NCBI GenBank assembly: GCA_964019695.1
Contig: OZ026517.1
Span: 54,553,672-54,617,671 of the forward strand
DNA: 64,000 nt
Source: Loripinus fragilis
Taxonomy: Eukaryota > Mollusca > Bivalvia > Lucinida > Lucinidae
Direction: 5' to 3'
Below the pieces are notes generated by a model. The model ran no database searches. It saw nothing but the letters and a program-made list of their open reading frames with translations, and was not told where the DNA came from. A program made the translations under genes and the position numbers. Shown piece by piece: positions 13,120 to 25,275 of this stretch. How positions within the stretch are numbered: position 1 is the stretch's first letter; every line of letters starts with the position of its first letter.

Positions 13120-13205
13120 AAGTCTACCAAGAGAGCGCCCATCAGTGACTCTGATCAGCTTACGCAGATGCGCAGTCAGATCTGAGCCTTCGATAGTCGC
13201 ACATG
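13120..13205 (+). repeat. Short palindromic repeat of the TGATCAG...CTGAGCC type
   Basis: A single module in which ACTCTGATCAGCTTACGCAG is followed after a few bases by an inverted CAGTCAGATCTGAGCCTTCG, like the hairpin at the heart of family M1. Confidence 0.4.
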
Positions 13206-13356
13206 CCATCTTGTACATTTTGCTGTACATCGGCTTTATCGTTTTCATTAGCTCTTTTTAATCTTGGTAATTTTTCAGGATTTTATTGTCGTTTGCTGAC
13301 ATGGGCGTAGCTACCATTTACGAAAAACGCATTTGTGTACACATTTGAACCATAAA

Positions 13357-13537
13357 TATGGGATAAATAGAATCCATCATTGGTGTTCAGTGGGGACAGA
13401 AAAATCCCAACCCGAGGGCCCACCGTTCCAGTGGGAAACGAGGCTTGCCGAGTTTCCCACTGAACGGTGGACCCGAGGGTTGGGATTTTTCTGGAACCAC
13501 TGAACACCAATGATCGATTCTTTTTCTCATATACCAC
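13357..13537. repeat. 180-bp near-perfect palindrome
   Basis: Arms run from about 13357 to the loop near 13440-13452 and back to 13537. The best part is 13377-13514, for example CATTGGTGTTCAGTGG pairing with CCACTGAACACCAATG and ATCCCAACCC with GGGTTGGGAT. The loop is gaggcttgccga. Open frames on both strands here are products of the symmetry and are not genes. Confidence 0.85.
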
Positions 13538-14279
13538 GATCGTACGGTACAGTACTGTGTAGTATTTGTTGGTGACGTCACTGAGATCGATGTAAACAGT
13601 CAATGACGCGCGTTGTACAAATCAACTTGAAACAGCGAATAAACAGCGCATTAAACAATGAACAAATGGGTTTTTCATCAAAATGAATTAACAAGAACTA
13701 GCTTATCAGCCACAGTAACTCGAGTAAGTAATTTTGTTGAGGATTATGTGTGTGTGTTGTTGTTGTTGTTGTTTTCACATCGTGGAGGCTTCCCTTCCCG
13801 GTGCATTCAGTCACGCATTGTCCAACAGGTTAAATATGTCAATCCCAATGCACTCAGCATGTTCAAATCATTGAATAAAGGTTTTAAGTAAAAATGCGCA
13901 GTTTTACTTTTAGACCAAGTTGAAGGCCGACTTAAATCGCTGAAAAATCAACTGACTGACAACAATTCAACTTTCGTTTTCGAAGGAATACAGTCATGCG
14001 CCAAAAATGTTATCTCACATTAGCAACCGGTCGCGTGTGGCTTATCTCGTATTAGTTACGCTTATCTCACATGGGTAGCAATGTGGGACAGATTTTTCCG
14101 ACAACGAGCTTACATAGGGATCACTCGATCTCGTATGCGTTGGTATGTGAGAATATTCTATCCAAGTTCTGAAGGTTTACTTATGATCCGCATACACAAT
14201 GTGAGTGGAAAAGCTAGAATTCTAATGTGTCTAATTCCAATTTTGGTATGATGACATATTCTGCTCTAAGACCCCCCTT
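13538..14279. other. Unassigned sequence with a short (TTG)n run
   Basis: A TGTTGTTGTTGTTG run lies near 13755-13773. No gene is evident. The 77-codon open frame at 13658-13891 has no recognisable content. Confidence 0.35.
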
Positions 14280-14720
14280 TAAGGGTTTTAGCACCCATCA
14301 ACGAAGTGAATGAGGTCCTGATTCATATAAGATTTAGTATTTCCAGTGTTACCAAGAATGTGCTTAACATGGCAAATAGCGCAGACCCTGACGAGTCGCC
14401 ACATTTTGCGGTGTCTCATCTGGGTCTGCGTATTTATAAATACTCCTTTTTTAATTTTATGCATAATAACCGCGTTCACGCAATTGCGTACAATGATTTT
14501 AGGTAAGCTACGCCCTTGGCTGACATTTTCCAATTAACTTTTACCAAACAAATCTTTCAGGAACACTATCAGGGTGTCAAACGGTTTGGATCCAGATCAG
14601 TACCGACGCTCTGTTCAGTCTGTAGGCCCTGCTCTGGGTCCAAACCGTTTGCGAAGGTTATCGACAGACGACAAAAGTCCCCGCTGGCAAGGAAAGAGCG
14701 TTGCAAACCAATAAAAAGTT
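14280..14720 (+). repeat. Composite of two foldback repeats
   Basis: A hairpin at about 14385-14432 pairs CAGACCCTGACGAGTCGCC with an inverted GTCTCATCTGGGTCTG. A second, wider pair joins AAACGGTTTGGATCCAGATC (14579) to CTGGGTCCAAACCGTTT (up to 14650). Fragments of the same two types lie at 17.27 and 47.2 kb. Confidence 0.5.
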
Positions 14721-14769
14721 ACTAAGAGCATATAACCAAGACATGAAGAATAGTTGAAGTAACTAACAA

Positions 14770-15006
14770 ATGAGCATGTGATTCCCAACAATGTGGCATT
14801 TTGACATTTTTAGACTCAGATGAGCTTGTGCAGCCTCCTTTTAAGCTTAGAAACTCCAAATGATGTTCAAACAGAAGCTGAACAGTCATAGAATATTCAA
14901 ACGACCAGCAAAGGCTCTGATCAGACTGCGCGTATTCTCAAGCTGATCTGAGGCTTTGCTGGTCGCACATCAAAATTTCTGGAAATCTCATGTCGCGGTT
15001 CAAATT
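14770..15006 (+). repeat. Foldback MITE, family M1 (copy 3)
   Basis: The left end (gagcatgtgattcccaacaa) and right end (tggaaatctcatgtcgcggt) are inverted, with the AGCAAAGGCTCTGATC hairpin at about 14905-14970. The internal stretch AGCTTAGAAACTCCAAATGA is shared with the copy at 35.3 kb. Confidence 0.75.
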
Positions 15007-15178
15007 ATGATTTATGAAAACTCATGATTTCATCTAAACAGATAGTTAATGCATATGTTTTTAATTTTTTGATTAGATTTTGAGAAAATGTTATAGATTT
15101 AATGTTGCTTAACTTTAAAACCGTTTCGTATACACAAAACATTAAACTAACTTAACTGAAATGCTTTACCCAGAGATT

Positions 15179-15654
15179 TACGCTTGAGCGGATCCATAAT
15201 ACGAAAGAGCAGATTATTTTTTACGAAAGAGCGGAGAAACATAAGTCAAAAGAGCGGACGATTTTATCATTCAAAAGAGCGCCTTTCCCAGGTAATGACC
15301 AGGTATTGACCAGTCAGGTAATAATGATATAGGCAAATGGCTGAAACACTCGTTTGGGCTCCATTGTTTGTGTCCTTCTTGTGTAGAAGACAGCCCTGCT
15401 CAAACTCCTACTTCCACCTCCCCTTTGGTGAGCTGGGGGGGGGGGGCGTAACATATAGTAATATTTTATGTTGTTTTATTACTACATGTATATGGCGAAC
15501 GGAAGGGGTCATTACCCGGTCATAAACTAGTCAAACCTGGTCATTACCTGGAAAATTCGCTCATTTGTATGATTTATCAATCCGCTCTTTTGACTATATG
15601 GTTTGCCGCTCATTTCATACTCTGCCACGGTATGATTTCCGCTCAAACGTAGTT
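15179..15654. repeat. Foldback element with repeated GAGCGG motifs
   Basis: Arms of about 150 bp are inverted: the left end TACGCTTGAGCGGA matches the right end read backwards (TACGTTTGAGCGGA). Each arm holds four spaced copies of an AAAGAGCGG-like word and then AGGTAATGACCAGGT. The centre includes a G run at about 15431. There is no transposase, so this is a non-autonomous foldback whose spaced words look like transposase-binding sites. Confidence 0.7.
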
Positions 15655-15672
15655 CGCCCTAGGAAAAAGTGC

Positions 15673-15925
15673 CGCCCGGAATTACATTGCCTTCTTAGAG
15701 TGATGGAAAACTTAAGTGAAGTATTGATTTTTCAGGGTGCGAAAAATAACGTTTAAAACTGATTAAAATCAAAATAGTTTTAATTTTTCTGAAGATCACA
15801 ATGCTATCTTTGACAACAAATACCACATCGATCCAGGCAATTTATTTAGCATTTTGCATGTTGAAATATCAATACTTAACTTAAGACTTGCTTAACTTAA
15901 AGGAGGCATTGCAATTCCAGGCCAA
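15673..15925 (-). repeat. Foldback MITE, family M3 (copy 1)
   Basis: The ends CCCGGAATTACATTGCC and GGCATTGCAATTCCAGG are inverted, each followed by an ACTTAAGT...TATTGAT stretch. An inverted second copy lies at 58.05-58.31 kb, sharing internal blocks such as GATTAAAATCAAAAT and ACCACATCGATC. Confidence 0.75.
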
Positions 15926-15983
15926 GTGGAAAACACTATCGTTCACATAGTTCTGTCCATCTCAGAATGCAGGGTCAGTAATG

Positions 15984-16170
15984 AGTGAGCGCAGTTGCTC
16001 AATGGTAGAGTGCTTGACTCAATATAGTGGGTTGCTGGTACGAGTCTCACTGGAGGCACTGCGTTGTGTCCTTGAGCAAGACATTTTATCCTCTGCTTAG
16101 TATGTAGACCCGTTCCGACATGACTGAAAAAATGTTGACCGGGATGTTAAGAATCAAAGCGAACAAAAAG
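15984..16170 (+). mobile_element. tRNA-derived SINE, complete copy
   Basis: The head contains an A-box-like TTGCTCAATGGTAGAGTGC and a B-box-like GGTACGAGTCTC about 35 bp later. Next comes GCGTTGTGTCCTTGAGCAAG, a core resembling conserved central domains of animal SINEs. The tail ends GTTAAGAATCAAAGCGAACA. Head, core and tail match the element at 62.6/63.8 kb. The B box is degraded (GTACGAGTC for GTTCGANNC), so this copy is probably inactive. Confidence 0.75.
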
Positions 16171-16212
16171 ATCAGTAATGGGCAATTTTGGTGTGCTGTA
16201 CAACTGCCATTC

Positions 16213-16413
16213 TTGTTCTCGAGTCTATAAAAATCATGCTTAATCTTACTGACTGCTCATATAAAAAATACCAATACTTGTTGGTATTTTACATTTTAAC
16301 AGAACACATACAAACGTTTTAAGGCCAGAAAAAATCAACAATTTAGTTTTGAAAGCATTTGAAAGTTCATGCTCAGTTGGGTTGAGCATGAATGAGTTTT
16401 ATAACCTCGAGGC
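16213..16413 (+). repeat. Hairpin MITE, family M2 (copy 2)
   Basis: The central palindrome ACCAATACTTGTTGGT and the right-hand TGCTCAGTTGGGTTGAGCA followed by TATAACCTCGAG identify it. The left end is more diverged. Confidence 0.7.
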
Positions 16414-16644
16414 TACATGTACGGGCAACCGGGCGAACGGTGAATGGAACGAGAGGTTACGAAAATATTTTCCAACAATTTAAAACAACATTTGAATAAC
16501 TGAAAATTAAAATTAAACCAACAAATGTATATGCAGCCTTACTATTATTTAAAGTTAAAAATAAATTAATATGGGTTAGAGCGGCACCCACTCTGCCGCT
16601 TTATCACTTTGCAAGCGGCATGGCCTAAGTTATTAAATAATTCA

Positions 16645-17212
16645 TCCTCAGCTCAACTGAGCATAAAATTCATCCTGCTCATAAAAGTTAAAATCTCAAT
16701 ATCTGTTGACATTTTAACATTATAAGCAGGAAAAATAATGACGTAAAATTTTGTTTTAGTATTTTATTTTAAAGTTGCATACTCTGTAACTTTTGATCTT
16801 TTAATTTTTGAAGTAAAGTTTCTATTTTTCAAGAATACAGTAAAATTCTCAATTTCACGTAAAGATTTTACCATTTTCGTAGATCTTAACTAATTATCAC
16901 GATCAAAACAAGAGCATTTATGTTAAAAATCAACAGTCTAGAATTATTGGAGGGACGCAAATAATTACTTACAAGAGAAAAAACACCTGTTTTCATAAGA
17001 TAATTCACCTTTCCATGCAGTTTTCAGCTGCACTGAACATATTTATTGTGAAAACATAACTTAATTTAATTTTTACAAATGGTTTAAAAAGAAAAGAAAA
17101 TTTTTCGAAAAATGTTCAAAGTTACAGAGTATGCAGCTTTAATTGAGTGTTTTAAAATTCATGTACAGTTGAGTTGAGCACGAACTTTTTTATAAACTCG
17201 GGTCTGATTTTG
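16645..17212 (+). repeat. Hairpin MITE, family M2 (long copy 3)
   Basis: The left CAGCTCAACTGAGCA and central TGTTGACATTTTAAC resemble the short copies. The right ACAGTTGAGTTGAGCACGAA comes about 500 bp later, so this copy carries about 330 bp of extra internal DNA. Confidence 0.55.
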
Positions 17213-17554
17213 TCAATGAAATGAATATTCAGACGTGTATGCATTTTAACCCTTGGTATATTGGTAACCCCTAAACAGGTACTTTGGCAAACAGTGAAGC
17301 GTGGCATTTCACCAGGTTCTGCACTGTTTGCTAAGATGAAAAAAAACTTCATGAACTTTTGTACATCTTAATTTGGAAATGCTAAACTGTGGTCTGACCC
17401 CTTGGTATGTGCAATGAATCATTCCAGGTTCATCTTATCAAACCAGATGGAAGAATTCATTAGCATACAAAGGGTTAAGGCAAGACTTAATGCCCATGTG
17501 ACAAGTAGGCCTACCATTATGACATGGGATGATGGGTGAAATTTATTTATTTGG

Positions 17555-17960
17555 GTAATTGCACGAGTTTTTGGTACTTATCGCATCGGCGAGCAGCGAA
17601 TGCTCAGCCGAGTCTGCGCATGACTCGCCAGAGCCTTCGCTACTTGCATACACAAAGTATGGATGTAGATGAAGGCTCAAACCAAAAATTAGACTTCTAG
17701 CTTCGCCGGATACGTCAGCATTGGCATTCATTAGAGACTTTTGCGCATATGTGATAACACGCGCGTATATGCACGTGTGCAGACTCGCCTGAGCCTATGC
17801 TGCTCGCATACACAAAGTTTGGATGTAGATGAAGGCTAAAAGAAAATTTTAGACCTCTAACTTTACTGGATACGTCAGCATTGACATTTATTAGAGACAT
17901 TTGCGCATATGCCATAATATCGAAATCTCTTGCAATAGCCCAGTTGTTCATCATGATTGT
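17555..17960 (-). repeat. Two tandem copies of repeat family M4
   Basis: Two similar units of about 180 bp both read ATGGATGTAGATGAAGGCT and ATACGTCAGCATTG, each with an AGCAGCGAATGCTCAG palindrome in front. Single copies lie at 36.2 and 43.1 kb. The minus-strand open frames here (with NANADVS...HLHPYFVYAS) come from the repeat and are not taken as genes. Confidence 0.6.
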
Positions 17961-20900
17961 GATTTATACCACCATATAGGGACCAACAACTTTATTTGTT
18001 CTATTTATCCCCAATTTTTGTTTTGTATATATTGGTTTCAATTACTAATACCTCATATATGTCACAGATTTTGAATGTACATGTATATTTAACCGAACGT
18101 TTTTAAGCAAAATATAATATTATCTCTCTAAAATGTTTTGTGATTATTTATAATCCAATATTCCTCGAACCTCTTTCTGCTCAGAATGGATTGTACGGGA
18201 GAGCAAAAGCCCCAGACAGGTAAATACTCTGCAAATACGAGGGGCATTTGGAAAGTTCTTAGCATGGTCTTATATCTCAGTAACCAATTTACAAACCCTA
18301 TCATGTTTGGTATCATTTTAAAGAATTATTTTTCATCTTTGTTTAGCACAAATTTCACGAGGATGTAATGATGCAAACACGAAAAATATTATTGTGAATA
18401 CATGTACTGTTTGTACTCGTATACTGGAAAACGCAAAATTACAGTGGAAAATATAAATTTTACCTTTTGAAAAATGTGCAGAACATGAAGAATAGTTCAT
18501 GAAATTAGATAGTTTTGTAACATTTGGTAGGCCACAATCTTGTTCAATGATTATACAATTGATGACCGAGTTGGATGTTTCTAATAAATAAATACTGGAA
18601 CAGAAATACCATAACTGTTTAGAAAGCAAAACAATGCGCCAATTTTTACGTCTAAAAATCTCATGTCACAATGCACATATTTTGAAAATATATAAACGAC
18701 AGTAGTTAAAAAATGCCGTATGTTGGTATTTTTGTCAAGCACACTTCATGTTCTTTGTTTTGAAACAAAAGATTTTTTTACCTAGAACAAAGGGAAGATA
18801 ACTCTTAAAATATTCCCCTGGGCAGAGTGAGTTTTGCTATGAGCTGACGTTATGGTCCATTTCAATTGAAAACAGTGGCAGACAAATGCGTAAAAACACA
18901 TTGAGAGTAGAAATCAATCAATTTTGTGATGGTTAACGCGATACCATGAGAAGTTCTTATGCCATCAACAACATATGCGGGGTTGAGTTACCCCACCCAC
19001 TTCTTGAAAAGTAGGGGTAGTGTTATAAGGAATAATTTTCTTGAATACAGAACAAATAAAGCCACATATGTTGCGCAACGAAATGATTATTATGCATTGT
19101 TGGCTGTAAATAAAGTAAATTATGTACTCAATATGCCTTTTTTCGTGCTCCTGTAGTGACACAATTTATATTAAAAGTATAAAGAAAAATCTAAAAAAGA
19201 CCCCTTTTTTTTAAAGTTTACCATATCTCTATTAGTCAACATTTTCCCAATTTAAAAGTGATAGTCGTGCAAGCATTGATCGCATAACATATTTTAATAA
19301 AAAATAAGTTGGCACCAAATTGTTAATTTGTCAAAGCATGGTCGCAAATGAGGTCCCCAATTTTCCTTCTCTTTTTTCCAAGTATTTTGCTTAAAATTTT
19401 CGCCAGTATATAAACCCCTACTCATTTTGAGCATGTGCTGCACGTGCACGTCAAGTCCTTTTTCGACATAAATTAAACCATCAAGTGGCCGTTGAATTCT
19501 AGTTTCCAAAAATGTATTATTTGATAGCATTTTATCAACGCATTGTTGAGTTATGATGCCATGCTAAGAAGTTTCCAAATGACCCTCGTATGTTCCGAAA
19601 ATACGTCAATGTTCTTCTGTTAGAATATAAATTGACGTTCTAGCAAATTTCAGCCTGAATCTAGTCAACTAGGTGTGGACTACAACAAATTCCAACTCTT
19701 TGAATTTTTTTGATCCAATTTGACAAATAATGGTATTTCTTGCACACCGGATAAGGATATCTGAGATTTTACCCTGGGATAGAAAATCTTACCTTACTTA
19801 TCTAACCCAGGACGTCAAGTAATGTCATCATTTGAAATTGCATCTTAAATAGTAGCGTATTCAGGGTCTTCTGGAGGCTTATTTTAAAATAAATAAATAA
19901 ATACCTTATTTTTTCGAAAATTAGGAAAGATGTAGCAAAATTTGTCGTCTGCTGCAGTCGTGATAAGCGCTTTAAGGGTTAAAGCATAAAAATATAGTTG
20001 TCAATTATACAGATCATAGCCATATGCCCTCACAATTTAGGCAGATTGAATAGGAGACTGGTCGAGGTCCTTGCAATCTGCCAGCAGACGATTCTCATGA
20101 AATATCATGCCTTAATTGTTAATTTTGAAAAAGCGGCAAAATTTGAAATTGTCGTCTGCTGCATATTATAGGTGACGCTTTAAGGGTTAATTAAAGCCTG
20201 AAATTCATGCACACTACAAAACAAATATTTAGAAAATATTGCATATAAATTCAAGGACATTAGGGTTTAGGGGCTGGGGTATTTTTGTGACTATTTTTTT
20301 TCTTTTGCGAAAAGCCAAGGTTTTGTCATTTATTCATCTAAATTCATGGAAATATAATTTTTGCAGCAACATCTTGAGATGAAAGTGTTGCTTTTGCATG
20401 AAATACGGGTCTAGAATATTCAATGTTTTCGGTAAATTTCTGTCCATAACTTTTGTCTATTACTTGTAAATATCTTACACAGAGATTCTGTTTATAGTTC
20501 AATCAGTCTGACCTGTTCACTGAGGTGTACCATAACTACATACTGTAAACATGACATTATAAATAGATGTTAAGCCACATTGTGCAAAAAAAAAGTTATT
20601 AATAAGCCTTTATAATAATTTGTTTTTGAGCATTTTGACAGCCTTCCCCCCTTTGATCAAGCATGTCATTTGTATATTATGTGTGTAATGTAAAACTACA
20701 ACTGTATGAAAAAAGGCTTAGCTTGATCAATGTGGGGGAAAGGATCTCAAAACACCCTTTTCTCTTTCCTATATGCTGAGTAGCAGAAACAGATCTAGAG
20801 TTTTTAATCCATATATTTTAATGAGTACTTGCCCATTGTGAAAAGCCTTTTTGCGGATAATCATTTACTTTGAAACTAGCGATCCTGCATTAAGACGGTT

Positions 20901-22190
20901 CGAGGTCATTGACTGCTATCACGAACAATCTGTCATTTTAAATAAACAGACTAAAAGGCACCAGTCAGACTAATATTGCAGGTCGCTGCTGTAAAATGCT
21001 CTTCTGTTCGAAAATTGATTGTCTATACAGAAAATCCACATGAATTCAGCTGTCTTTTGTCTTTGTGCGTCCGGACTTAAAATAGAAAATAAGAAGCGGG
21101 TCCTACAACACAGTTTGTTTGGTATATCTAACTTATATAGCTGGTCATGGCGCCGTATCTCACACAGGAATTCGTTTACCTAGCTCCTTGCTCGAGATAT
21201 TCCCCTTGAAATCATTTTAAAAGCAATCGTTTTACACTCAATAACTTTTATTGCATTCCAAGACAATTTGAAATTATTTGACAGGGTTATCAATCCATGA
21301 GGGCGCTTTATTTGAAAGAGTGGTTCTTCTCACTTGCTTCATGTTTAACATCTATCTCATAACTTCCGTTCTCTGTTTTGATAATATTTGACTAAGCTAT
21401 TATTCCTTGCTTCCTGTTTGGGGCATCTCCTTTGAACGTATTTTTAAGACAGCAACTTGTGCGCTTCATAATTTTCAAATATTTTGAAAGCATTTGGAGA
21501 GAATATACATCAGGTCAAAACAGTGTGTTGGATGCAAAAAGGTTTATGCATTGTACTACTTGATTTTAAAAATGCCTTGAACGAATTCAACAGGCGAACG
21601 TTTGTGGCACAATTTGAGATGTATCATGATTGACATATACTAAAACCAAGAGCTAATCGGTCACCTTATATTTTTACGCTAGTTCAGAAAGTGAAACATA
21701 GGGTATAGAATTTTTTTTAAATGAAGCAATACTTTGCCAAGACTCTGCAAGCTATTTCATTTAAAAATGACGTGTACTTCTTGCACGGACAAAGCTAGAG
21801 AAAAGGTACCCTCATTTAAAAAAGTCACAATTTTTCTACAATATAAACCATAACACGGATCCCTTATCAATTAACGTTTTTTTTGTTTGATGATGTTACT
21901 GGCTACCAGGATATAAGAAGAATAAACCTCAAAAGTTTTGTTTCCATCGGACTCGTCGTTTTTGCTACTCAACACCATAAGACAAACACTTTCAGCAGGT
22001 TAATCATTGAAATTCAGCTTTAAGCTTGCAATTTACATAGAGAATTTGAACTACTCTGTACGCTTTATTATTAGCGACAGGGCATTGAAATTTTCAGCGA
22101 TTATTCATATCACCAGACGTCACTGTTTTTTGTTTGAGAATTGAAAAACCAAAATTAAAAAATGCTACCAAATCGATTTTCAAACTCTCA
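17961..22190. other. Gene-free stretch with minor repeats
   Basis: No exon or gene is supported. A direct repeat (GTCGTCTGCTGCA followed by GCTTTAAGGGTTAA) occurs at about 19945 and 20148. An inverted pair around CTTTGATCAAGC/GCTTGATCAA lies at about 20640-20760. The rest is AT-rich and appears unique. Confidence 0.45.
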
Positions 22191-22349
22191 CTTTCTGTAA
22201 AGGCGGTAACTTTAATATTCATATCTGGGCGTGATTTGGCTATTTCATCTACTCACGAAGGGAAAACAGGTAATATTAACAGTTAAACAGAAAATTTTAA
22301 CTGTTTGCTAAGAGTCAATAAGTATAAATTGGATAGTGTTAAGCAGAAA

Positions 22350-22425
22350 GATCCGTAGCGTATTGGATAAATAGACCACTTTCAAATTCAAACATTGTGA
22401 GTTCAATCCCCAGCAGGGGTGATTA
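22350..22425 (+). other. tRNA-like module in the left end of the transposon
   Basis: An A-box-like TAGCGTATTGGAT and a B-box-like GAGTTCAATCCC are about 40 bp apart, followed by a T run (gattatttttttatt) that could end Pol III transcription. The stems do not fold as a clean cloverleaf by eye, so I do not call a working tRNA. Confidence 0.4.
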
Positions 22426-22571
22426 TTTTTTTATTCAAGAGAATTATTTACTTTTATTTTTTTCTGATATTTTTTCCATTCGTTTTAGAACGTTCTTTCA
22501 TGTTTAATAATATATATTCACGTTTTATTTTTTCTTTTATTTTATTTCAGCAAATGACATGACAAAAATGG

Positions 22572-24868
22572 TCAATCTTCTTCGCTTGATGATTTTTTTT
22601 TCAAGATTGATAACAAACTTCTCAATCTCGCTTTCGCACAGATTGTCTCTCGTCCAGTAGTCAGTTTCAATCTTCTTCACGTGCTCGCACACGGACCTCC
22701 ATCGTTCGGCAGTGATGGTCTTAAATGCCCCTTCAGCAAGCTGTTGAACTTTGGTAGTTTGAATGTGACATTATTTGCAGCAACATAGCGCTTCAGCTGT
22801 GACCAAATCAATTCAATTGGGTTCAGGTCACAATGGTATGGTGGTAGGTGCAGTACCGTGTGTCCTGCTTCTCTGGTGACGTGGTCAATGCGATACCGTG
22901 GATCTGAATTGTACTGTTTCACCAGCGCTAGAAGTTCGGCTTTCAGGAAGTTCTCGCCGTACTGTATGTTGTTGCGTCTTAGCCATGCCTGTAAAAGACA
23001 AACACGTCGTAACATCATGTAAAATTTGGCTTTTTCATGAGTAAAAAACCCAAGACAAACATTAGGTGCACGCGCAGGCTGAACAATGCCTATGTTTTTC
23101 TTCAGCAGTTCTGGTGAAGCCTATATGGCTACCATACTTAGACATGCAAAAATAATGGGTTTGTCCATTTTGCAATTAAGGGATCACAGGTAGTTTTAAA
23201 ATTTTTGTAATATTTTGTCCATAAAAAAATGGTTTCATCTTAGCCAACGGTGCAGTCCCCTATTGAAATGACAAAATTGAGATGTATTATGGGTCTACAC
23301 TGTTTGCTAAAGTACATTTTTACCAGTATTGAGAATTTTGTTTGTTTGTTTGATTTGATTCTTTACGTCCACTCAACAATCTTTCAGTTATGCGGGACGG
23401 TTCTTCCTGGGTTGAACCAGTGCTAAGCTAGGATACAGTATTGAGAATGAAAAGAGATAATAAACCATAGCATGGTTCGATGATGATCTAACCTGAATCT
23501 GTATGTCAGCCTTTCGAGTTGCCGTGTGGGAGCCCTGTCAGTCTGCACTGAATGGTAGGATGCATTGTCCATCACTATGATACTGTTTGATGGTAGGTTG
23601 GGAAGAAGTTTCTTGTTGTACCATTTCTCGAAGTTAGACCCATCCATCTGACCATGATAGTCACCGCTGGCTAAACCGAGGTTGAAAATCTCCTGAGCTC
23701 CCGGAACAAATCCCATCTCTCCTCCAGCATGAATAACGATGAGGCGCTGCCCTTTGTTATACGGCATGTATATCCCAGGAACATTATCACTCTGCCAGAC
23801 CTTCTTGTTTGTATAGCACGTGTCCAACCAAGTCTCATCTTGATAGATTATGTTTCTTCCCTCTTCCCTGAAATAAAGAAAATACAGTATAGTGAAGATA
23901 AAATGTTTTTGAGAAAACATTAATGTTAATTCAGTTTGGACAGGAGCCTTATCAGCTTGAACATTTGCCATGTCTAATCAGTCCTCGCTGTCCAAATTAA
24001 GAAACGCTGGATCCTTTCACTGTACAAATAAGTGCAAACAGAGCTGCCACCCCTTTTGCTTTAAACTTACACATACGTAATGTTACATTTATCAAGCGAT
24101 AAATTTTAAAACATTTCTACCTGTTATAGCTGTATATACTGTCTGGATCAATATAATCTAACCGAATGTAACTATAAAAGCATTTGAATAGTTACACCAA
24201 GATGAGTGGCCATTCAGTTGCAAACACAGTTGGTGTTAAGTTACACTTATTTTTTTACAGTGCATAATTTTAATCGTGTTTAGCAGTTTACCTATATTTC
24301 TTCATTTTTCGCAGATACGCTGCCCTCATGTTGAAGATTCTGTCCTTTTCTATCAACGCATAACGATCTGGCTGACATGTGGCCTTCCGGAATCCAAGAG
24401 ACCTTACTGTTTTTCTTAACGTGTCTCGACAGCCCTTGAAATTTTACGCGAAGAACCGCCAACAGCTTGTCCATGGTTGGTAATTGCTTCCTGACAGAGT
24501 AAAATTCTTGAATTGTTCGTCTTATAACACACTTGTCAAAGTTATCTAAAATTATAGCTCTGGAGTGTTCTTTCCGAGTTGCAGATGGTGCTGTCTAAAC
24601 CTGAGCTGCATTGGAGGAAGCTGGCAGCGCTGGTGTTGTAGGGACTGGCATCTGTGCTGCAGACGAACTTGCCGTTGACGTCTTTGCGCTTTGACATATC
24701 CACGAGATTGTCCTGTGATGCAAGCCAGTCACTTCTGCAGTTTTCTTCAAATAGCTTCTCTGGGGGGTGGTTTGGTGGAAATTTTAACGACTCGTCTTTA
24801 AAGTACTTGAACATGTTCAATATGATATTCTTAGAGACCGTGTCGTATATCTTCTTTGGTGTTGCCAT
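22572..24868 (-). pseudogene. Tc1/mariner-type DDE transposase, three exons, broken
   Basis: Three pieces with GT-AG joins fit one gene: exon A 24868-24292 (starts MATPKKIYDTVSKNIILNMF, helix-turn-helix region), exon B 23867-23493 (YQDETW and IIVMDNASYH, first two catalytic D) and exon C 22988-22572 (LPPYHCDLNPIELIW, catalytic E; ends ...SEED then TGA). The introns are 424 and 504 bp. About 82 residues separate the second D from the E, much longer than the usual 34-41 and matching the long-spacer DD82E ('Sailor') group; that name is inferred from the spacing. It is dead: I see frameshifts in exon A near LFEE, near LAVLR, in exon B after RAPTR, in exon C near TFKL and in the final A run, and a TAG in exon A. 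The intact product would cut and rejoin transposon ends in the nucleus. Confidence 0.8.
23338..23440 (-). mobile_element. SINE 3' part inside the transposase intron
   Basis: The minus strand reads CCTAGCTTAGCACTGGTTCA, CCCAGGAAGAACCGTCCC, AACTGAAAGATTGTTG and ACGTAAAGAATCAAATC with a (CAAA)n-like end. It matches the 3' part of the SINE at 63.8 kb. It lies in the intron between exons B and C. Confidence 0.7.
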
Positions 24869-25064
24869 GATGAGACTTGAACCCGCAATGAAGATTGAAA
24901 TAATTATTTCTTTTTCCCGCTGTTTGATCCGCGCTAATGTACATATATTTTATGAAAATCGTGACTGGAAACTGAACCCTCATTGATTATATAATATTTT
25001 GCGTGTGTTCAGAAAATCATTAATAACTGATCGAGGTATTATGACGCAAGATTTAACCCTAGCT

Positions 25065-25162
25065 TAGTACTGCTTCACCCAGGAAGACCTTCCATTTTTA
25101 ACTGAAAGATTGTTGGTGAGACGTAAAGAATCAAACCAATCAAACAAATAAACAAACAAAAT
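25065..25162 (+). mobile_element. SINE 3' part inside the transposon
   Basis: It carries CACCCAGGAAGACCTTCC, TAACTGAAAGATTGTTGG and GACGTAAAGAATCAAACC and ends in AAACAAATAAACAAAC. The tRNA head is missing, which suggests 5' truncation on insertion. Confidence 0.7.
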
Positions 25163-25196
25163 GACGCAATATTCAACTTTTGATTGATAAAAAAAA

Positions 25197-25275
25197 AATG
25201 TTCCAGTGTGATTCGAACTGGCGAATCCTTGATCATCGTTCTTCAACGTAACCATTTGCGCCACCGATTTGACTT
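25197..25275 (-). other. tRNA-like module in the right end of the transposon
   Basis: On the minus strand GGTGGCGCAAATGGTTA (A box) is followed about 40 bp later by CAGTTCGAATCAC (B box) and then a run of about ten T. It mirrors the module at 22350 in layout and orientation, since both point inward. A tRNA pseudogene is the alternative reading. Confidence 0.4.

Noticed and set aside
13283..13603. 106- and 64-codon minus-strand frames
   Set aside because: They run through the long palindrome, which keeps both strands open by symmetry.
17543..17954. Minus-strand frames with NANADVS...HLHPYFVYAS, also on the plus strand at 36.2 kb
   Set aside because: The similarity reflects a shared repeat (family M4) in multiple orientations, not a conserved gene.
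24654..24986. 110-codon plus-strand frame
   Set aside because: Antisense of transposase exon A.
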